Source of the DNA: a bacterium
GTDB lineage: Bacteria; Armatimonadota; Chthonomonadetes; Chthonomonadales; JAMCWF01
Reading direction: 5' to 3'
Length of the DNA stretch: 49,606 nucleotides
Assembly (NCBI GenBank): GCA_021842405.1
Contig: JAKBZR010000015.1
Coordinates: forward strand, 1 to 49,606
Shown here: piece after piece, positions 42,292-49,606 of the stretch
How positions within the stretch are numbered: position 1 is the stretch's first letter
Layout of the letters: each line of letters begins with the position of its first letter
The notes under the pieces: model-generated
Database searches by the model: none
Told to the model about the DNA's origin: nothing
What the model saw: only the letters and a program-made list of their open reading frames with translations
Position numbers and translations under genes: made by a program

Positions 42292-43371
42292 ATGCCATTT
42301 TGTCCGAGATGCCGAACCGAATACGTGGCCGGATGCGAGGAGTGCTCGGATTGCGGCGAGCTGCTGGTGGATGAGCTGCCGCAATCCGAGCATCAGCGTC
42401 AAAGGAAGAAATCGGTCAATGACATATTAAGCAATCTGAAGTATGTTTTTTCGACGTTGAAACGGAACAGAATGTTGTATCTGATTCCGTTTATCATAAT
42501 TGACCTTAATATTTTAATTGTATTCCCAGTGCTTCGCGCCGAATATAGGTTTCTCCAACCAATATCAGGGCAATTCACGCAAGTCCCACTTTTTCATCCA
42601 AACTTAAATATGGTATTATCAAGTATATCTACTTCAATTAGTTATGTTGGTGGCATAGCCGTCTTTCCTGACTTCAATTTTATTGTAAGCATAATGGTGC
42701 ACAACCATTATTTGGAGAATATTTTATATAATATTGAATCTGCACATCCTATAGTAGATTTACTTATGAGTTTTTTTAACTTGTACTGGGCGGTTCTCTT
42801 GGCCGGAATACTGGCTTTGGCTCGTGCCGCGCTGCTGGGAGAGCCGGTCAATCGGCGACAATTTCTAAGCGGCATACGGCGTTATACCATGCCTTTAATT
42901 TTAATTGGCATGATTGCACTCGTTGTCCGTTTTCTATTCAATCAGGGCCTGAGCATTGTATACAATCCAGCAACTGAGAACAAATTACTTATTATCATCT
43001 CAATAAACCAAATGGTCATCGGGTGCGTAGTCCTGATTGAACATCTGGCTATGATCGCGGTCGTAGCCGGTGATTTGACAGTTCATGATTTGAAAAAAAT
43101 CAAGAGCCTGGTTTTTAATAAAGCCCACACAATGATATTGCTTTTTGCCTGGTTGTGGCTCTTCATCGTTTTTTTCGTACAACACTATCTACTGTGGAAT
43201 ATCATGGTTATCAGCTCCCCTTCCTTATTTACACTTACGCAACTCATACAATTTACTTATCGGTTTTTTATAGACGCGCTGCTATTCTTAGTTATAATGA
43301 TGATTATGAAATCCATGCTCGATGTTGTCGCTAAAATGAAGGAATCCAGCCCGGAGCCGATAACCGGCTGA
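42292..43371 (+). CDS. Zinc-ribbon membrane protein
   Basis: The 359-residue product has an N-terminal zinc ribbon with Cys pairs in FCPRCRTEYVAGCEECSDCGELL, then a linker and about six hydrophobic helices in residues 65-345. The helices lie in two clusters with a lipid-facing pattern. ATG 42292 follows aggtgg. The family is not recognised. The middle part (42430-42780 and 42930-43330) is AT-rich and rich in Ile, Phe and Asn codons compared with its neighbours, but the frame is intact. Function unknown. Confidence 0.75.
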   Translation: MPFCPRCRTEYVAGCEECSDCGELLVDELPQSEHQRQRKKSVNDILSNLKYVFSTLKRNRMLYLIPFIIIDLNILIVFPVLRAEYRFLQPISGQFTQVPLFHPNLNMVLSSISTSISYVGGIAVFPDFNFIVSIMVHNHYLENILYNIESAHPIVDLLMSFFNLYWAVLLAGILALARAALLGEPVNRRQFLSGIRRYTMPLILIGMIALVVRFLFNQGLSIVYNPATENKLLIIISINQMVIGCVVLIEHLAMIAVVAGDLTVHDLKKIKSLVFNKAHTMILLFAWLWLFIVFFVQHYLLWNIMVISSPSLFTLTQLIQFTYRFFIDALLFLVIMMIMKSMLDVVAKMKESSPEPITG

Positions 43372-43379
43372 TCGAGGAG

Positions 43380-44195
43380 ATGCCGATTCAATCACTGAAG
43401 ATTCAGAGGATGTTGTGGCTCTCCCTGTTTTTCGTTTTTGCGCTCAATCGGTCGGCCGCCGCAAGCCTCGCGCCAAAAGCAGACCTGTCACGAACGTCCA
43501 CCAAACGATTTGTGCGGCGGGCGGTGCGGTTTCTGACTCAGCTTTATGATCCGAGGATGCGCCTGCTGCCGGAGTACCGCGGATCGAGCGTATTCTGGCT
43601 GTTTCACGATAACCTTTTGGCCGAAAAAGTACTGGCCCGCTATCGGCCGGCGCTCGCTCATAAAATTAAAAGTGCCATCCATCAGTATCACCCGCCATGC
43701 CAAGGGGCGATCATGGTTCTGCTTGGCCACAATCAGCATGTGCCGCCATTTCACCAAACCCAGCTCATGACCGTCGCTGAAGTGGACGGAAAAGTGATTA
43801 AAAACGAGGTGGATACCGCCAATACTATCCGCAACTGGCGGGATTACGCCGATCTGCTGCTTTTGGCCGCCATCTCCAACGCCGACCGCAATCGCGCCTT
43901 TGCGAAACGCTGTTACCGGCAGGCGATGGCGATGTGGGACGGCCAAGGATTTTGGGACAATCCGGCTCAGCAGTTGGGGCGGTACAGCGCGTTCAAGCTG
44001 GCGCTGGCCATCATTGCCTCCCGCCGACTTGGGGAGTCGAAATCAATGCGAGCGTTGTTCACCCGCAAATTGATCGCGCAGCAGGACCGCTCCGGGGGCG
44101 TTGTAACCGATTATAACGGAGCGGGGAAACGGGTTGGATTGCCGAACGTGGAGACGACTTGCCTGGCCATACTGGCATTACAGAGAAATCGTTAA
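43380..44195 (+). CDS. Secreted alpha-helical protein of unknown function
   Basis: The 271-residue protein has a signal peptide (FFVFALNRSAAAS) and a helical mature part with SVFWLFHDNLLAEKVL, NWRDYADLLLLAAISNADR, GFWDNPAQQLGRYSAFKLALAI and VETTCLAILAL. The aromatic helices are reminiscent of alpha/alpha toroids of carbohydrate-active enzymes. It begins eight bases after the membrane protein and is followed, 57 bases later, by a glycoside hydrolase-like gene, so it may take part in polysaccharide handling; this is inference. Confidence 0.6.
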   Translation: MPIQSLKIQRMLWLSLFFVFALNRSAAASLAPKADLSRTSTKRFVRRAVRFLTQLYDPRMRLLPEYRGSSVFWLFHDNLLAEKVLARYRPALAHKIKSAIHQYHPPCQGAIMVLLGHNQHVPPFHQTQLMTVAEVDGKVIKNEVDTANTIRNWRDYADLLLLAAISNADRNRAFAKRCYRQAMAMWDGQGFWDNPAQQLGRYSAFKLALAIIASRRLGESKSMRALFTRKLIAQQDRSGGVVTDYNGAGKRVGLPNVETTCLAILALQRNR

Positions 44196-44252
44196 AATTG
44201 GTTATTGATCGGCTATGGCTCAGGCGTGAAATTAACTAAAAGGAGAACCAGC

Positions 44253-46529
44253 GTGAAAAGAGGGGGCCGGCTTATGTTGTTATTCTCGGTGGTGCTGTTG
44301 GCTCAAATTGCAGCGAATGCTCAAGTTTCCGGTTTAAAGGGTGCAGGCAGCGATCCACAAATCTTGCAGGTGAAGGTGGCGCCCGGCTCGGAGAAAGGTT
44401 ACGCCGCCTACTACCCGGTTTTCGTTTCCGTGCAGCTCAAGGCGACCTATCGCAACCCATTCGATCCGGACCAGGTGAGGCTGAATGCGCTCATTACCGG
44501 CCCGCACGGTATCGCCATGACCATGCCCGGGTTTATCACTCGCGCCTACAAGGTGGCGTCGCAGGGGCAGACCGATGTTTTGGAGCCGAACGGTCAGGAA
44601 GAGTGGCAGGTTCGTTTTACACCAACCAAGGCCGGTCGTTGGACGTTCCACCTTGTCTTGCGGGATCAGAACGGCGAGGCGACCTCTCAGACCGAAACGC
44701 TGAGTATCAAACCCTCCGATGCGCCCGGTTTCATCCATCGAAGCCGGCGGAATCCACTCTACTTCTCCTGGTCCGACGGTAAGCCCTACTTTGCGGTCGG
44801 CGAAAATATGGCTTGGGATGGGGGTGACTGGCAGCGTAACTATACGACCTGGCTCACTGCGCTGGGGGGAGCCGGCGGCAACTGGATCCGATTGTGGATG
44901 GCGCCCTGGTCGCTGGGCATTGAATGGTCCACCAAAGCGGGACATCCGCCGTATATGGGTGAATACCACGGCTTAGGCCGCTACAATCTCGGCAATGCCT
45001 GGAAGCTGGATTGGATATTGAATAAAGCGGCACAAAACCACGTTAATGTGATGCTCACCCTCGGCACCTACGGCGAGTTCTTGGTCGGCGGTTACTTTCA
45101 CGAGGGAATTTGGGATCAAAACCCGTATAATCAGGCCAATGGCGGCCCCTGCGCCACCCCCAACGATTTTTGGACCAACCCGACCGCGATCAAGCTCTAC
45201 CAGCAACGACTGCGATACCTGATCGCGCGCTATGCTTATCATACCAATCTTGTCGCCTGGGAGCTTTGGAATGAAGAGAACGCTCCGCCACATTGGGTGG
45301 CCCAGATGTCGGCCTACCTCAAGACGCACGATCCGTACCATCACCTCGTCACCACCACTTATGGAAATCCGGAAGTCTGGCGACTGCCGGACATAGACTT
45401 TACTCAGACTCGCACCTATGGAACCGGCGACATCCCCGATCACGCTCCAGTCATTCACGCCGATGTGAGAGCCAATATTGATCAGTATCATAAGCCGCAT
45501 ATGGTGGGCGAGTTTGGCATTGATTGGCGGAGCAGCGACGCCAAATACGATCCAGACGGGCTGGGGATCAATCTGCACAATGGGCTGTGGTCGGCCACGA
45601 TGTCTGGTGCGCCCGGCGGGGCGATGATCTGGTATTGGGACAACTACGTTCAACCGAAAAATCTGTACCACGAATTTACGGCGCTGGCGAATTTTGCCAA
45701 AACGGTGGATTGGACCGCCCACCACTGGCGGAATGCGCGGATTGACGCGCCCATCGTTGAATCGGCGAAGCAGTCCTATCGCGCGTTCACGATGCCGGCT
45801 GGCTTCGGCTGGGGAAAGGCGCCCCATAGCAACTTAACGATTACTGCCCAAGGGATTGCGGATGGGCGGACGCTGGCCGGCTACCTCTACAGTAAAGGAA
45901 AAGCGGATTTGAGGACGACCCCGGTGCTGCACGTGGACTACCCGGAGGCGGGAACTTTTACCGTCAATGTGCATCAGGTATCGAACTGGGGAGAGCTGAA
46001 AATTTGGCTGGACGGCAAGGTTGCGCTGGATCAAAAGCTGATGGCGGAGCCCGGCAAGGGCAATTTTAAGCGCACCACCTTTGAATCGCAGTACGGTATT
46101 TATCTTGCGACCTACAATAAATCCTTCACTATACCGGTTTCGGTCGGGCCTCATACCATTCGCTTGGATAATGCCGGCGGAGATTGGATCAGTATTGCAA
46201 GCGTCACTTTAGATCCGTATTCCAGCAATGAATTCCCACCCATAAATGTCTACGGATTGCAAGATAGCCACAGCGCGATCCTGTGGTTTCAAAATGCCCA
46301 GCATAACTGGAAAAACGCCTACAAGAAGCGTCCCTGTCCGCCGATAGCCGGCGCGCGAACCGCATTACACGGTTTACGAGACGGGCGCTACGAGTTGCAA
46401 TGGTGGAATACCGCCGTCGGCGCGCCATTCCTCTTGCAAAAGGCGGATTGCAGCGGAGGCGAACTGCGCATTGCCATCCCTACCCTTACCAGCGACGTGG
46501 CGTTGAAGGTGTACCCGGCTGCTCATTAG
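44253..46529 (+). CDS. Secreted glycoside hydrolase-like protein (DUF5060/GH5-type)
   Basis: The 758-residue protein has a signal peptide, then an N-terminal beta-sandwich like DUF5060 (WQVRFTPTKAGRWTFHLVLRDQNG). A TIM-barrel of GH5 type follows, with FSWSDGKPYFAVGENM, VAWELWNEENAPPHW (acid/base Glu) and HMVGEFGIDWR (probable nucleophile Glu). A C-terminal carbohydrate-binding-like beta region includes TFTVNVHQVSNWGELKIWLDGK. GTG 44253 follows aaaggag (44239-44245), whereas the longer frame has a TTG at 44205 and no ribosome site. The substrate is unknown; mannan or beta-glucan is plausible. Confidence 0.85.
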   Translation: MKRGGRLMLLFSVVLLAQIAANAQVSGLKGAGSDPQILQVKVAPGSEKGYAAYYPVFVSVQLKATYRNPFDPDQVRLNALITGPHGIAMTMPGFITRAYKVASQGQTDVLEPNGQEEWQVRFTPTKAGRWTFHLVLRDQNGEATSQTETLSIKPSDAPGFIHRSRRNPLYFSWSDGKPYFAVGENMAWDGGDWQRNYTTWLTALGGAGGNWIRLWMAPWSLGIEWSTKAGHPPYMGEYHGLGRYNLGNAWKLDWILNKAAQNHVNVMLTLGTYGEFLVGGYFHEGIWDQNPYNQANGGPCATPNDFWTNPTAIKLYQQRLRYLIARYAYHTNLVAWELWNEENAPPHWVAQMSAYLKTHDPYHHLVTTTYGNPEVWRLPDIDFTQTRTYGTGDIPDHAPVIHADVRANIDQYHKPHMVGEFGIDWRSSDAKYDPDGLGINLHNGLWSATMSGAPGGAMIWYWDNYVQPKNLYHEFTALANFAKTVDWTAHHWRNARIDAPIVESAKQSYRAFTMPAGFGWGKAPHSNLTITAQGIADGRTLAGYLYSKGKADLRTTPVLHVDYPEAGTFTVNVHQVSNWGELKIWLDGKVALDQKLMAEPGKGNFKRTTFESQYGIYLATYNKSFTIPVSVGPHTIRLDNAGGDWISIASVTLDPYSSNEFPPINVYGLQDSHSAILWFQNAQHNWKNAYKKRPCPPIAGARTALHGLRDGRYELQWWNTAVGAPFLLQKADCSGGELRIAIPTLTSDVALKVYPAAH

Positions 46530-46696
46530 CGGATAGCCTTCCATTATCCAGATTCATTAATGCGATGAAACCGGTAGAACCAGCGGGGGAACTTTTCGCG
46601 ATGGTAAACCGATATTTTATGATGTACTCAAAATTAGGGATGCGCCGAGCAAAGATGGAAAACTCGTACCCTCGGCGAGGCCGGGGTGTTTCGATA

Positions 46697-46742
46697 GGGG
46701 GCTCTGCCAATATCGGTGGAGTCCCCCGCTTTTTAATTTTTC
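46697..46742 (+). terminator. Rho-independent terminator after the glycoside hydrolase gene
   Basis: gggggctc and gagtccccc form a stem with one bulge over a 14-base loop, followed by ctttttaattttt. It lies about 170 bases after the stop of the hydrolase gene and before vanZ. The remaining bases of the 288-base gap show no gene. Confidence 0.75.
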
Positions 46743-46817
46743 CATCGCCCATTTCGGTTCCAGCTCCTCCAAACCTGAACGTGTCCGTGCTCCTTCCACT
46801 GAGGTGTCTCACCGTAA

Positions 46818-47333
46818 ATGAGTAAAACACCGTTTGCAAAGTGGCGCCTCACCCTGTTTTACGGCGGCCCGATGATTTTATGGATGGCGTTAATCTTTAC
46901 GATGTCCACCGGAGCCGGCCGCGATACCCACTCGGTCGGCATTTTGGTTCGGTTGATTCGCACCTTCGATCCACCGGCAGCCCGTGAAATGCGGCCAGAG
47001 GTGCTGCGCCTCATTGATTACGTATTGCGCCGCTGCGCCCATATCGTGGAATATATGGTGCTGATGTTGCTGGTGTTCAGGGCGGTTCAGCATGGGCGCA
47101 ACCGGCTCCGCTGGAAAACGGCGCTGCTCGCTCTTGTCATCTGCGTTGCCTATGCCGCCACTGATGAGACCCATCAATTGTTTGTGCCGGGGCGAACCGC
47201 TTCGATCCGGGATGTCATGCTGGATAGCACGGCCGCGCTGGTTTGCGAGGCGGCCATCATGCTCTGGCTTGGACTGAAGGCATGGGAGCGGAGGTTATCG
47301 AGCCGTTACCCCGTCGAAGTGGAAGAAAGCTAA
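46818..47333 (+). CDS. VanZ-family membrane protein
   Basis: The 171-residue protein has four hydrophobic helices and VanZ motifs: MILWMALIFTMSTGAG, LRRCAHIVEYMVLMLLVF, and the loop TDETHQLFVPGRTASIRDVMLDSTAA. The family is linked to teicoplanin resistance in a few organisms but is mostly of unknown function. ATG 46818 follows gtgtctcaccgtaa with only a weak ribosome site. It is flanked by a terminator upstream and a MITE copy downstream. Confidence 0.9.
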   Translation: MSKTPFAKWRLTLFYGGPMILWMALIFTMSTGAGRDTHSVGILVRLIRTFDPPAAREMRPEVLRLIDYVLRRCAHIVEYMVLMLLVFRAVQHGRNRLRWKTALLALVICVAYAATDETHQLFVPGRTASIRDVMLDSTAALVCEAAIMLWLGLKAWERRLSSRYPVEVEES

Positions 47334-47389
47334 ATTGCGGCCGCTGCGGTGGGGATGATGTTGACACCATCAAGCAGGAAGAAACGGCA

Positions 47390-47517
47390 TCCCCTCCCCC
47401 TTTAGGCAGCAGGCTTTTACCCCGGCAGCAATAATCAACTCCCTCCCCCTTTGGGAGGGAGGGTTGGGGTGGGGGGCGACCAATGCTACTAGAAGACATT
47501 CCCATAAAATTAAACTC
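47390..47517. mobile_element. MITE-like element, copy 8 (left end missing)
   Basis: It has the right end agacattcccataaaattaaactctta and an internal hairpin (ctccctccccctttgggagggag), with the left part containing tttaggcagcaggcttttac similar to copies 4-6. It ends about 45 bases upstream of the tRNA, next to its promoter. Confidence 0.6.
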
Positions 47518-47544
47518 TTACCTATGGTGTTTTCAATTGAATTG

Positions 47545-47553
47545 TGCTATAAT
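47545..47553 (+). promoter_or_regulatory. Extended -10 promoter of the initiator tRNA gene
   Basis: TGCTATAAT (TG plus consensus -10) ends 11 bases before the tRNA. No good -35 hexamer is visible at the usual distance, as expected of an extended -10 promoter. Transcription would begin near 47560, just before the mature 5' end. Confidence 0.7.
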
Positions 47554-47564
47554 ATGGATGTTGA

Positions 47565-47641
<77 letters not shown>

Positions 47642-47649
47642 CTTATTTC

Positions 47650-47710
47650 ACCCATAGCTTCGAGTATTTTGGAAGTGATCTTCACTTCCAAAGTATCCGG
47701 AGCTATGGGT
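47650..47710 (+). terminator. Long near-perfect hairpin after the tRNA
   Basis: Two 29-base arms, acccatagcttcgagtattt... and its inverse, surround a three-base loop tct. Of 29 positions, 25 are Watson-Crick, three are G-U wobble and one mismatches. No T-run follows, so it is not a standard terminator; it may stop transcription or protect the tRNA precursor's 3' end. It also lies about 40 bases from the stop of the convergent kinase gene. Confidence 0.5.
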
Positions 47711-47749
47711 TATACCAAATTCCACCCGACCCTTTGAATTTAGGCTCTG

Positions 47750-49057
47750 CTACACCGTGATCTCGCCCTCTTTGCCGTTGATGTGAAGTTTTACGCCCAC
47801 GTTGATCGTAACGCTTCGTCCCGCCTCCACCTCACCGGTTGTCCCGTCCGGCCCGGCATAGGACCAGATATCGGTTGTCAGGTTCTTTATACCCCAGATA
47901 TTGGGGTCTTGCGGATGCTGGGTCACCTCACCGATCGGTTTCTCGAAATGGTGCGTTTCGCCGAAGTGGTGCGGATAGAGCTTTGTATTATAGTTCAACA
48001 TCACAATCATGCCGGGCTCGATGCGCATCCGGGGCGGCAATTGGATGGCCGATTTGGGCCCGCACCTCCAGCAAGTATGGGGCTGACCGCTCTGTAGCTT
48101 TTGACTGTCATAAAAATTTTCACGGCCGCACCTGCAATAGATGATCGAATCCCGCGCCTGCACGAAAGCCTTCCGCCACTCGCTCTCCCGCACGCGGCCG
48201 TTCTGAGGATCCCGCAGACCGTCGGTAAAGGAGCGGGTGAAGAGATCTCGAATATGCTGCGGGTAGATCGGCCAGTAGGTGATGGCGTTGTCATGCACAC
48301 CTTTCACCGGCCGGTTTGAGGGATCGGCTGGATCGTAAATGAAGACCGGCTCAAACCCATACAGCTTGTCCATCGCAGGCTTATCCATGCAGTGAATATC
48401 ATACTCTTTTCGGCCCTCCAGGGGATGGTGGATCATAAACATGTAGAACAATAAAACGGACAGCGAAAACAGATCGGTGTCGGTGGAGGGTGTCGCCTCA
48501 CCGCGCACGATCTCGGGCGCCATGAAGCGCGGCGTGCCCAACACTCCCACATCGCTGGCGCCGCTCACCGTCACGTTATCGTTGTCGCAGATTCGAACCT
48601 CTCCCGTGTGTGGATCGAAGAAGATGTTGCCGAACGAGATATCGCAGTAGGACAGGCCCTTTGAATGGAGCAGCAGGTAACTGTTCGCCATCTCATAGCC
48701 GGCGGTGCAGAGCGCGGTGAAGGTCGGCTCGGCCCGGCGCTTCATCATATCCACGATGCCCTTGAACCGGGGCTCACGTAGCCCCATCAGGTAGCCGAAG
48801 GTCTTGCCGCCCGGGTCATCAATAATTTCAAGCGGCCAGAGAAACTTATCGCTGGGGGCGCCCCGCTTCACCAGCTCCTCCAGCCGCTTGCGCTGCTCCT
48901 GCGTGGCTTGATTCTCCAGGTACCATTTCAGCGCGAAGGTCTCATTCTCGATGCGCGCCCGGTAGACCTCGCCTTGAGTTCCACTGCCGAGCGATTTCTC
49001 GACCTTGCATTTCCGTCCGGTGGACGTTTCAATTGTTTTTCCCTCAAGTCCGCTCAC
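47750..49057 (-). CDS. TerY-associated-type protein kinase with zinc ribbon
   Basis: The 435-residue protein has a protein kinase fold. The glycine loop is GSGTQGEVYRA (near residue 24), the ATP-binding lysine is in FALKWYLEN and the catalytic loop is YCDISFGNIFFD, with Asp and Asn kept but the HRD histidine and the conserved Lys changed. The metal-binding motif is CDNDNV in place of DFG, and GTPRFMAPEI is kept. After the kinase comes a zinc ribbon (YCRCGRENF ... TCWRCG) and a beta-rich C-terminal tail. This pattern is known from kinases encoded with TerY vWA proteins and PP2C phosphatases. None of those partners lies in the window. Confidence 0.82.
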   Translation of the reverse strand: MSGLEGKTIETSTGRKCKVEKSLGSGTQGEVYRARIENETFALKWYLENQATQEQRKRLEELVKRGAPSDKFLWPLEIIDDPGGKTFGYLMGLREPRFKGIVDMMKRRAEPTFTALCTAGYEMANSYLLLHSKGLSYCDISFGNIFFDPHTGEVRICDNDNVTVSGASDVGVLGTPRFMAPEIVRGEATPSTDTDLFSLSVLLFYMFMIHHPLEGRKEYDIHCMDKPAMDKLYGFEPVFIYDPADPSNRPVKGVHDNAITYWPIYPQHIRDLFTRSFTDGLRDPQNGRVRESEWRKAFVQARDSIIYCRCGRENFYDSQKLQSGQPHTCWRCGPKSAIQLPPRMRIEPGMIVMLNYNTKLYPHHFGETHHFEKPIGEVTQHPQDPNIWGIKNLTTDIWSYAGPDGTTGEVEAGRSVTINVGVKLHINGKEGEITV

Positions 49058-49146
49058 TGTTCAGGTTCCTTTCTGTTTATCCATTTCGGCTCTTGCAGGT
49101 ATTCTTTACTATACTATAGATAATATCTCTCACCCTATCGCGGGAA

Positions 49147-49338
49147 GAGTTCAGTTTTATGGGAGTGATTTTCGTTCGCCCCCACCCCAGCCCTCCCCGC
49201 AGGCGGGGAGGGAGTTTAGCGGCGGTGCTTTTATCTTGCCCCCCCAGTCCCTCTTAATCCCCTCCCCCGTTTACGGGGGAGGGTTAGGGTGGGGGTGCAT
49301 CCAATATGGTCGTAAATGATCCCCACAGAACTGAACTC
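49147..49338. mobile_element. MITE-like palindromic element, copy 9 (full length)
   Basis: The most complete copy, 192 bp: left end gagttcagttttatgggagt with ttcgttcgcccccaccccag, two GC-rich hairpins (ctccccgcaggcggggag and ctcccccgtttacgggggag), and right end atgatccccacagaactgaactc. It lies between the kinase gene and the partial propeller gene. Confidence 0.8.
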
Positions 49339-49606
49339 TCACCTTATCGCGTAAAGGTAATGGTCATTTGACCCGACGTAGACGGCGCCGTCCGAACCGA
49401 TCGCCGGTGAGGAGAAGATACGATCCCCCGTTTTGAACTTCCACTTCAGACTGCCGTCCGGGTTGAGGGCGTAAAGGTAACCGTCCACTGACCCCACGTA
49501 GACGGCGCCGTCGGCGCCGATCGCCGGTGAGGAGTGGATATCATTCCCCGTTTTGAACTTCCACTTCAATCTGCCGTTCGGGTTGAGGGCGTAAAGGCTT
49601 GCCTTT
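49339..49606 (-). CDS. PQQ-like beta-propeller repeat protein (5' part outside window)
   Basis: The frame is open at the window edge and contains two 40-residue repeats, for example HSSPAIGADGAVYVGSVDG and LYALNPDGSLKWKFKTGD, which are typical of PQQ-like propeller proteins, usually secreted. The gene runs from beyond 49606 down to a stop at 49339. Only the last two repeats are seen, so total length and any N-terminal signal or catalytic domain are unknown. Confidence 0.8.
   Translation of the reverse strand, partial: KASLYALNPNGRLKWKFKTGNDIHSSPAIGADGAVYVGSVDGYLYALNPDGSLKWKFKTGDRIFSSPAIGSDGAVYVGSNDHYLYAIR

Noticed and set aside
46400-46825. Separate plus-strand gene overlapping the end of the glycoside hydrolase
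   Set aside because: It shows no recognisable motif, overlaps the hydrolase and contains the terminator, so it is an accidental frame.

Overview
The window is one contiguous piece of a moderately GC-rich bacterial chromosome. It carries a lipobox substrate-binding protein, secreted proteins, an AccD/AccA pair, a MoxR/DUF58/transglutaminase operon and an initiator tRNA. The mix (YncE-type propeller fused to a phosphoesterase, DUF5060-like glycoside hydrolase, PQQ-like repeat protein, TerY-type kinase, GC-rich palindromic intergenic elements) suggests an Armatimonadota-like or similar environmental lineage. That placement is an inference with low confidence; no 16S gene is present.

Positions 1-11467 are a cobamide (vitamin B12) region. 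A tightly packed plus-strand operon encodes CobT (5' truncated by the window edge), CbiB, a CobD-type aminotransferase, CobS, a TIM-barrel protein that best fits the cobamide-remodelling enzyme CbiR, and CobU. It is followed by a 37-codon gene with a very strong ribosome binding site (5357-5470), a radical SAM/SPASM peptide maturase and a HoxN/NixA-type Ni/Co transporter. I read these three as a CbpA/CbpB-type modified-peptide system tied to cobalt or cobamide. CbiA (CobB) and CbiP (CobQ) follow on the minus strand.

Positions 11816-17303 hold a MoxR ATPase, a DUF58 protein, a membrane transglutaminase and HolA as an overlapping operon. Positions 17383-28878 are an accessory island. It contains a minus-strand remnant of a phage head module (Mu-type portal, protease/scaffold, DUF2190 decoration protein, major capsid, connector-like protein, XhlA-like holin candidate, SGNH hydrolase) with no terminase, tape measure or integrase. 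Non-phage cassettes lie within or beside it: a Panacea antitoxin/toxin pair, a three-gene TIGR04255 cassette, and a second Panacea gene whose frame continues past an amber stop.

Positions 28881-29690 are non-coding and repeat-rich. The rest is mostly chromosomal: an MFS transporter, DUF3467, PheA, AccD-AccA, a compact two-ORF unit with a consensus promoter, a YncE/phosphoesterase protein, a Bcp peroxiredoxin, a sugar kinase with two RbsC-type permeases and a binding protein (no ATPase), a zinc-ribbon membrane protein, two secreted carbohydrate-related proteins, VanZ, tRNA-fMet, a TerY-type kinase and the end of a PQQ-like propeller gene.

A family of palindromic MITE-like elements, with ends resembling GTAAGAGTTCAGTTTT, occurs in at least nine intergenic places and brackets the peptide gene.
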